From NCBI GenBank assembly GCA_965207025.1, contig OZ242258.1, positions 3,906,001 through 3,970,000 on the forward strand: a DNA stretch of 64,000 nt, written 5' to 3'. This DNA is from Bin87 sp034423595. Lineage in GTDB: Bacteria; Chloroflexota; Dehalococcoidia; Lucifugimonadales; UBA3495. The notes under the pieces are model-generated. The model worked only from the letters and a program-made list of their open reading frames with translations. It was not told where the DNA came from and ran no database searches. Position numbers and translations under genes: made by a program. The stretch's first letter is position 1, and each line of letters begins with the position of its first letter. Shown here piece by piece: positions 60,425 to 64,000 of this stretch.

Positions 60425-60991
60425 ATGAGCATGTCCGATCATCATTTGAATCGCGCGGAACTGTATCTGCGTTTCGCCCTTGACGACTTCTTGGACGAAC
60501 AGTATCCCAGGGCTGCTAACGCTCTTCACCGTTCCGCTACCCACGCCGCAAGCGCCATCCTGTCCCGCGAGGGTCGGCCCACTCGAACCCGGCGCCGCCT
60601 GCTCAATGCCTTGGCCGAACTTGTCCAGGAGGGTCATCTCAAGCCCGGGCACCTGCTCACCTTCCGCCTCGCCCACGATCTGCCGGACCATATCGCCACC
60701 GCCTCGCCTGCCGAATCTCTTCACCTCGTGCGCACCACGCGCCGCCGCGTAAAGTTGTTCGTCAGGGATGTGTCCATCGCCGTACAGCAACGTCAGCCGT
60801 GGGAACGATATGAACAACCCGACATTCCCCGGCTCCTCAGCAACCGGCCCACGCTCCAGGAGATGCATACCACCGTCCCGGCCCGGTGCAACAACCTGGC
60901 CCTGCCGCCGGTCCGTCCTCCAAACCTGCGATTGGCCTACAATCCCGACGTCTGCCCCAAATGCGCCAACCTGCCACTCCGCTCAGGGTGA
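60425..60991 (+). CDS. hypothetical helical protein (possibly HEPN-like)
   Basis: This 188-residue protein has an N-terminal helical part LNRAELYLRFALDDFLDEQY to ALHRSATHAASAIL that resembles the first helices of HEPN-type domains, but no R.4-6H motif is obvious. A middle basic stretch (VRTTRRRVKLFVRDV) follows, then a Pro-rich C-terminus with one CPKC pair near the end. It could bind nucleic acid. ATG 60425 and 60431 are both possible; no clear Shine-Dalgarno. The stop codon TGA lies within an E repeat (CAGGGTGAGCC), so the present C-terminus may be repeat-made. Confidence 0.45.
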   Translation: MSMSDHHLNRAELYLRFALDDFLDEQYPRAANALHRSATHAASAILSREGRPTRTRRRLLNALAELVQEGHLKPGHLLTFRLAHDLPDHIATASPAESLHLVRTTRRRVKLFVRDVSIAVQQRQPWERYEQPDIPRLLSNRPTLQEMHTTVPARCNNLALPPVRPPNLRLAYNPDVCPKCANLPLRSG

Positions 60992-61003
60992 GCCTGTCGA
61001 ACC
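60977..61003. repeat. E-family repeat overlapping a stop codon
   Basis: CTCAGGGTGAGCCTGTCGAA. It supplies the TGA of the upstream gene and lies where the tRNA -35 would be. Confidence 0.85.
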
Positions 61004-61012
61004 ACGCCCGTA

Positions 61013-61021
61013 TGCTATAAT
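61013..61021 (+). promoter_or_regulatory. extended -10 promoter of tRNA-Pro
   Basis: TG-C-TATAAT is a perfect extended -10, 11 bases before the mature tRNA 5' end. No strong -35 is needed with the TGn element. Confidence 0.65.
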
Positions 61022-61032
61022 TCAACTATAGT

Positions 61033-61108
61033 CGGGGTGTAGCGCAGTGGCTAGCGCGCCACGTTCGGGACGTGGAGGTCGGTGGTTCGAATCCACTCAC
61101 CCCGACCA
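61033..61108 (+). tRNA. tRNA-Pro (anticodon CGG), CCA encoded
   Basis: Complete cloverleaf. Acceptor CGGGGTG (61033-61039) pairs with CACCCCG (61098-61104), followed by discriminator A and encoded CCA (61106-61108). The anticodon stem CCACG / CGTGG encloses loop TTCGGGA, giving anticodon CGG (61066-61068). T arm GGTGG-TTCGAAT-CCACT. The D arm begins GCGC and contains AGTGGCTAG. Confidence 0.95.
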
Positions 61109-61148
61109 TTGCTATGCCCGCACCGCCATGCCCATACGGAGGGATAGC

Positions 61149-62753
61149 ATGACCCGTCGCAGTTTCTGGGCCTGGGGCAACGAGGATCGGGAGCCAACGT
61201 CGGCAGACTACGCCGCCATGGCCCAGCGAATCCACCAACGCTACGGCGTTTCGCTCGACCCGCCCCGCCCGCCTACCGACGCCGACCTTAACCTGCGCCC
61301 GCCGCGCATCCTCCCCCATCCCCTCGTCGCCGAGTTCTGCTCTACCGACGACCACGACCGCGCCGCCCATACCTACGGGCGCAGCTTCCGCGACCGCGTC
61401 CGGGCCTTCAACTGCCGGTTCCCCAACCCGCCCGACGTCATCGCCTACCCCCGCAGCGAGTCCGAGCTCACCACCGTTCTGGACTGGTGCTCCAACTCCA
61501 ACATCGTCGCCATCCCCTACGGCGGCGGCAGCACCGTCGTCGCCGGCGTGGAACCCCCGGATGCCGACGCCGTCGTCACCATAGACCTCACCCGCCTCGA
61601 CCAGGTGCTGGAGATCGACGACACCTCCCGCGCCGCCCGCATCCAGGCCGGCGTCCTCGGCCCGGCCCTGGAATCCCAGCTGCGTCCCCACGGCTACACC
61701 CTGCGCCATTTCCCCCAGAGCTTCGAGTTCTCCACCTTGGGCGGCTGGATCGCCACCCGCAGCGGTGGCCACTACGCCACCAACCACACCCACATCGACG
61801 ACTTCGTTGAGTCCGTGCGCATGGTTACCCCCTCCGGCGTGTGGGAATCCCGTCGTCTCCCCGGCAGCGGCGCCGGCCCGTCCCCTGACCGCATCGTCAT
61901 CGGCAGCGAGGGCATCCTCGGCGTCATCACCGAGGCCTGGATGCGCATCCAGGCCCGTCCACGATACCGCGCCTCCGCCGGCGTCGTATTCGATGGCATG
62001 GCCGCCGCGTCCGAAGGCGCCCGACTCATCGCCCAGGCCAAGCAGTGGCCCGCCAACCTCCGTATGCTCGACCCCGCCGAGGCCCAGGACTTCGCCGGAT
62101 TGGACGGTCAACAGGCCCTGCTCATCATCGGCTTCGAATCCGCCGAACTCCCCCAGGGCGAGAACATCCGGCAGGCCGTCGCCATCGCCCGCGATGCCGG
62201 CGGCTCAATTGACGAGGACTCCATCGTCATTGCCGACGCTGCCGAACGCTCCGACTCCACCGCCGGACGCCAGGGCGCGGTTGGCAGTTGGCGCAATTCA
62301 TTCATCAACGCCCCCTACGAGCGCAACGCCACCATCGGCTTCGGCATCGTCGCCGAAACCCTGGAAACCTCAATAACCTGGGAACGCTGGCCGGCAATGG
62401 ACGAGATGGTCCGCTCCGCCCTGCACGATGCCCTGCAACGCGCGTGCGGCGGCGGTCGCGTGTCTTGCCGGTTCACCCACGTCTATCCCGACGGGCCGGC
62501 TCCCTACTACACCTTCGAGGGCTTGGGCCAAATCGGCGGCGAACTGGAAGCCCACGCCGAAATCAAGCAGGCCGCCTCCGACGCGGTGATGGCCGCCGGC
62601 GGCACCATCACCCACCACCACGCCGTCGGTCGTGCCCACCGTCCTTGGTACGACGCCCAGCGCCCCGACCCCTTCGCCGAAGCCCTCCGCTCCGTCAAAA
62701 AAACCCTCGACCCCAACGGCATCCTAAACCCCGGCGTCCTTATAGACCCATAG
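61149..62753 (+). CDS. FAD-linked oxidase, alkyldihydroxyacetonephosphate synthase (AGPS)-like
   Basis: The 534-residue PCMH-type flavoprotein has the FAD-binding VAIPYGGGSTVVAGVEP, the AGPS-typical YTLRHFPQSFEFSTLGGWIA and ATRSGGHYATNHTHIDDFVE, and the C-terminal active-site triple His489-His491 in GGTITHHHAVGRAHRPWY. In eukaryotes AGPS makes ether lipids; bacterial homologues may do the same or oxidise hydroxyacids. ATG 61149 follows GGAGG; the frame upstream is tRNA sequence and is rejected. It is 40 bases downstream of the tRNA. Confidence 0.85.
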   Translation: MTRRSFWAWGNEDREPTSADYAAMAQRIHQRYGVSLDPPRPPTDADLNLRPPRILPHPLVAEFCSTDDHDRAAHTYGRSFRDRVRAFNCRFPNPPDVIAYPRSESELTTVLDWCSNSNIVAIPYGGGSTVVAGVEPPDADAVVTIDLTRLDQVLEIDDTSRAARIQAGVLGPALESQLRPHGYTLRHFPQSFEFSTLGGWIATRSGGHYATNHTHIDDFVESVRMVTPSGVWESRRLPGSGAGPSPDRIVIGSEGILGVITEAWMRIQARPRYRASAGVVFDGMAAASEGARLIAQAKQWPANLRMLDPAEAQDFAGLDGQQALLIIGFESAELPQGENIRQAVAIARDAGGSIDEDSIVIADAAERSDSTAGRQGAVGSWRNSFINAPYERNATIGFGIVAETLETSITWERWPAMDEMVRSALHDALQRACGGGRVSCRFTHVYPDGPAPYYTFEGLGQIGGELEAHAEIKQAASDAVMAAGGTITHHHAVGRAHRPWYDAQRPDPFAEALRSVKKTLDPNGILNPGVLIDP

Positions 62754-62879
62754 AATCAACAATACTCTCACTCTTGGCCAATAGGATTTACCACGAGTTG
62801 GAACATGAGCGAATTACTTACGAACACCCTAACGTGGGACTAGGCAGGAGCTGACACAAGGCACGTCAGGAGGAACGTT

Positions 62880-63200
62880 ATGCGCAAGTTGACCTGCTAC
62901 GCTTGGGGCAGGCCCGGCGATTGGGAAGCCCTCTGCGTCGATTACGACCTTCCGGCCCAGGGAAAGACCTTGGAGGAAGTGCGCCGGGAACTGGCCGATG
63001 CGGTGGACACTTACCTCGAATACGTTGCCGACCTGCCGGAAAGTGAGCAGCGTGCGTTCCTGAGTCGGAAGGCTCCCCTCAACCTGCGTTTGCGGCTGGC
63101 GTTGGCATCCAAGATTTCCTGGATGCTCTCTGCGGCAAAGGTGACCTCTGACAGCAAGGGCCTGGCGCGTGCCAGGTTTGTGGTGACTCCCACCGCCTGA
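62880..63200 (+). CDS. HicB-like antitoxin
   Basis: This 106-residue protein shows the partial RNase H-like fold of HicB: MRKLTCYAWGRPGDWEALCV, then DYDLPAQGKTLEEVRRELAD and AVDTYLEYVADLPESEQRAF. A C-terminal part of basic, non-helix-turn-helix look follows. GGAGG lies about seven bases before ATG 62880 (AGGAGGAACGTT). Directly downstream, overlapping by about four bases, lies a HicA-like frame. HicB neutralises HicA and often autoregulates. The order antitoxin-toxin is the less common one, but known. Confidence 0.65.
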   Translation: MRKLTCYAWGRPGDWEALCVDYDLPAQGKTLEEVRRELADAVDTYLEYVADLPESEQRAFLSRKAPLNLRLRLALASKISWMLSAAKVTSDSKGLARARFVVTPTA

Positions 63201-63412
63201 CGTACCGACAGGTCATCAGGATACTGGATGAGAACGGATTCTATTTCGAGCGTTACGGCAAAGGCTCATATCGCGTCTATGAAGGCCACCACAGCGGCAA
63301 ACGATGGTCGGTAACTTTATCGTTCAGCCAACTCGGCGAGGATGTCAAGCCGGGTACGTTGAGCTCGATCATCCGACAATCCGGCCTTCCAAGAGATGCC
63401 TTCCGCAGGTAG
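63197..63412 (+). CDS. HicA-like mRNA interferase-type protein, non-canonical start
   Basis: A 71-residue frame begins with CTG 63197 as LTYRQVIRILDENGFYFERY, then GKGSYRVYEGHHSGKRW and KPGTLSSIIRQSGLPRDAF before TAG 63410-63412. It matches the small double-stranded RNA-binding-like HicA fold. No ATG, GTG or TTG occurs between the upstream stop (63149-63151) and the conserved start of the domain, so it uses CTG or is defective. The catalytic His of HicA ('KG.H') is Tyr25 here. The stop codon comes from a D repeat (GTAGGGGCG at 63409). It overlaps the HicB-like gene. Confidence 0.55.
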   Translation: MTYRQVIRILDENGFYFERYGKGSYRVYEGHHSGKRWSVTLSFSQLGEDVKPGTLSSIIRQSGLPRDAFRR

Positions 63413-63445
63413 GGGCGCAAAATCTTCCGCCCCGCTTGATTCCTG

Positions 63446-64000
63446 CTAAGCTATACGAGGCAGCACTTTCTTGTTGAACAACCGCAGCGACGCGGTTTGC
63501 ATTTCGTCGGGCATCAGGTTGCCGTAGTTAATTTCGTAGATCAGTTGGTCCAGCCCCAAGTTTTCTTCCAGTTCGGCCAGACGCTCGGTGACGGTATCGG
63601 GGGTGCCGTACACCACTTTGTCCCGCAGCCAGTCGTCGTAGTCCATGCCCAGAATGATCCGACTCTGCTCGCCCCAGTCGCCCGTCGTGCCGGCGCGCCC
63701 GGCGTAGGAACCGACCCGTTCACCCAGGCGGGTTATCGAGTTCATGGCGGATTCCATCGGATTCCGGTACGCCGCCTCCGTATCCTCGTTGACGTAGATG
63801 GGCACCCGGAGTCCAACCTTCCCTTCGCCGGGATGGCCGGCCGCTTTCCACGCCGCTCGGTACTCCTCCATCGGCCCCTTGAGTTGTTCCAGCGTGAATA
63901 CCCGGGACGGATTCACGATCAACGGGTAGCCCATCGCGCCGATGATGGGGAAACTCTCTGCCGAAGTCACGCCAACTGTAATGGGCGGGTGTGGTTGCTG
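63446..64000 (-). CDS. LLM-class flavin-dependent oxidoreductase, C-terminal part (cut by window edge)
   Basis: The frame is open to the right edge and continues upstream in family style (HPPITVGVTSAESFPIIGAM). Visible parts are GYPLIVNPSRVFTLEQLKGP, a helical insert and DKVVYGTPDTVTERLAELEE, the typical C-terminal segment of luciferase-like monooxygenases, ending NKKVLPRIA. At least 185 residues are seen of an expected ~350. A GTG at 63970 is an internal start only. It is convergent with the hicBA pair. Confidence 0.85.
   Translation of the reverse strand, partial: QQPHPPITVGVTSAESFPIIGAMGYPLIVNPSRVFTLEQLKGPMEEYRAAWKAAGHPGEGKVGLRVPIYVNEDTEAAYRNPMESAMNSITRLGERVGSYAGRAGTTGDWGEQSRIILGMDYDDWLRDKVVYGTPDTVTERLAELEENLGLDQLIYEINYGNLMPDEMQTASLRLFNKKVLPRIA

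Overview
The window is GC-rich DNA packed with catabolic genes. It looks like an uncultured Chloroflexota bacterium, most plausibly of the SAR202/Dehalococcoidia kind. That placement is inferred from gene content, because no rRNA or other phylogenetic marker is present. The pointers are four flavin-dependent luciferase-like (LLM) oxidoreductases, three GMC oxidoreductases, five MFS exporters, a fused hydantoinase A/B, HpaB, gamma-glutamyltransferase, FAH, VOC and Uma2 genes. There is also very heavy intergenic repeat invasion.

Layout. 0-1 kb: end of a TIR-domain gene, an IS5-type transposase scrap and a small membrane protein. 1-8 kb: a tandem pair of near-identical MFS genes, Uma2 nuclease 1, gamma-glutamyltransferase and a third MFS. 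8-13.9 kb: an LLM gene interrupted by an in-frame TAA, a VOC protein, GMC 1, MFS and an alpha/beta hydrolase. 14.3-18.5 kb (minus): VOC dioxygenase-like, HpaB, LLM and an Asp/Glu racemase-like gene, a candidate aromatic-degradation operon. 18.7-28.9 kb: arylsulfotransferase-like propeller, SDR, CYTH, GMC 2, LUD, LLM, sulfurtransferase, beta-helix protein and DUF1932 dehydrogenase. 29-34.8 kb (minus): MFS, BNR propeller, lactonase, VOC and esterase. 35-39.5 kb: Gfo/Idh/MocA, cupin, isocitrate-lyase superfamily and GMC 3. 39.5-41.1 kb: a 194-bp tandem array that copies the 3' end of a class IV aminotransferase. 41.4-48.5 kb: fused HyuA-HyuB, then an accessory strip with duplicated hyuB 3' ends, Uma2 nuclease 2 and an AT-richer DUF262 + HEPN pair that looks like a defence module. 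48.8-57.7 kb: FAH, proBA, HhH-GPD glycosylase and Mfd. 57.8-64 kb: DUF4349 lipoprotein, tRNA-Pro(CGG), an AGPS-like FAD oxidase, a hicBA-like pair and a partial LLM.

The most distinctive feature is a set of interspersed repeats, roughly one per 1.3 kb. Family A is CCCTCTCCC / GGGAGAGGG followed by a GGGTGAGGG tail, about 20 copies. Family B is TGTCATTGCGAG ... CTCGCAATGACA, MITE-like, 85-115 bp, 14 loci. Family C is GTCATTCCGG ... CCGGAATCC. Family D is GTAGGGGC ... GCCCCTAC palindromes. Family E contains CTGAGCCTGTCGAA. Family F contains ATCCTG(T)-type direct repeats. They show shared behaviours. Tandem arrays of the left arm precede one full copy in A, B and C. One identical hairpin module is nested inside three different families. 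Elements also supply gene parts: an Mfd C-terminal tail, a start codon, stop codons, terminators and probably part of a tRNA promoter.

Functionally the genes suggest oxidative use of diverse, possibly recalcitrant, organic compounds (flavin oxidoreductases, ring hydroxylation and cleavage, hydantoin/oxoproline and gamma-glutamyl turnover) with export, plus proline synthesis and DNA repair. Substrates cannot be read from the sequence.
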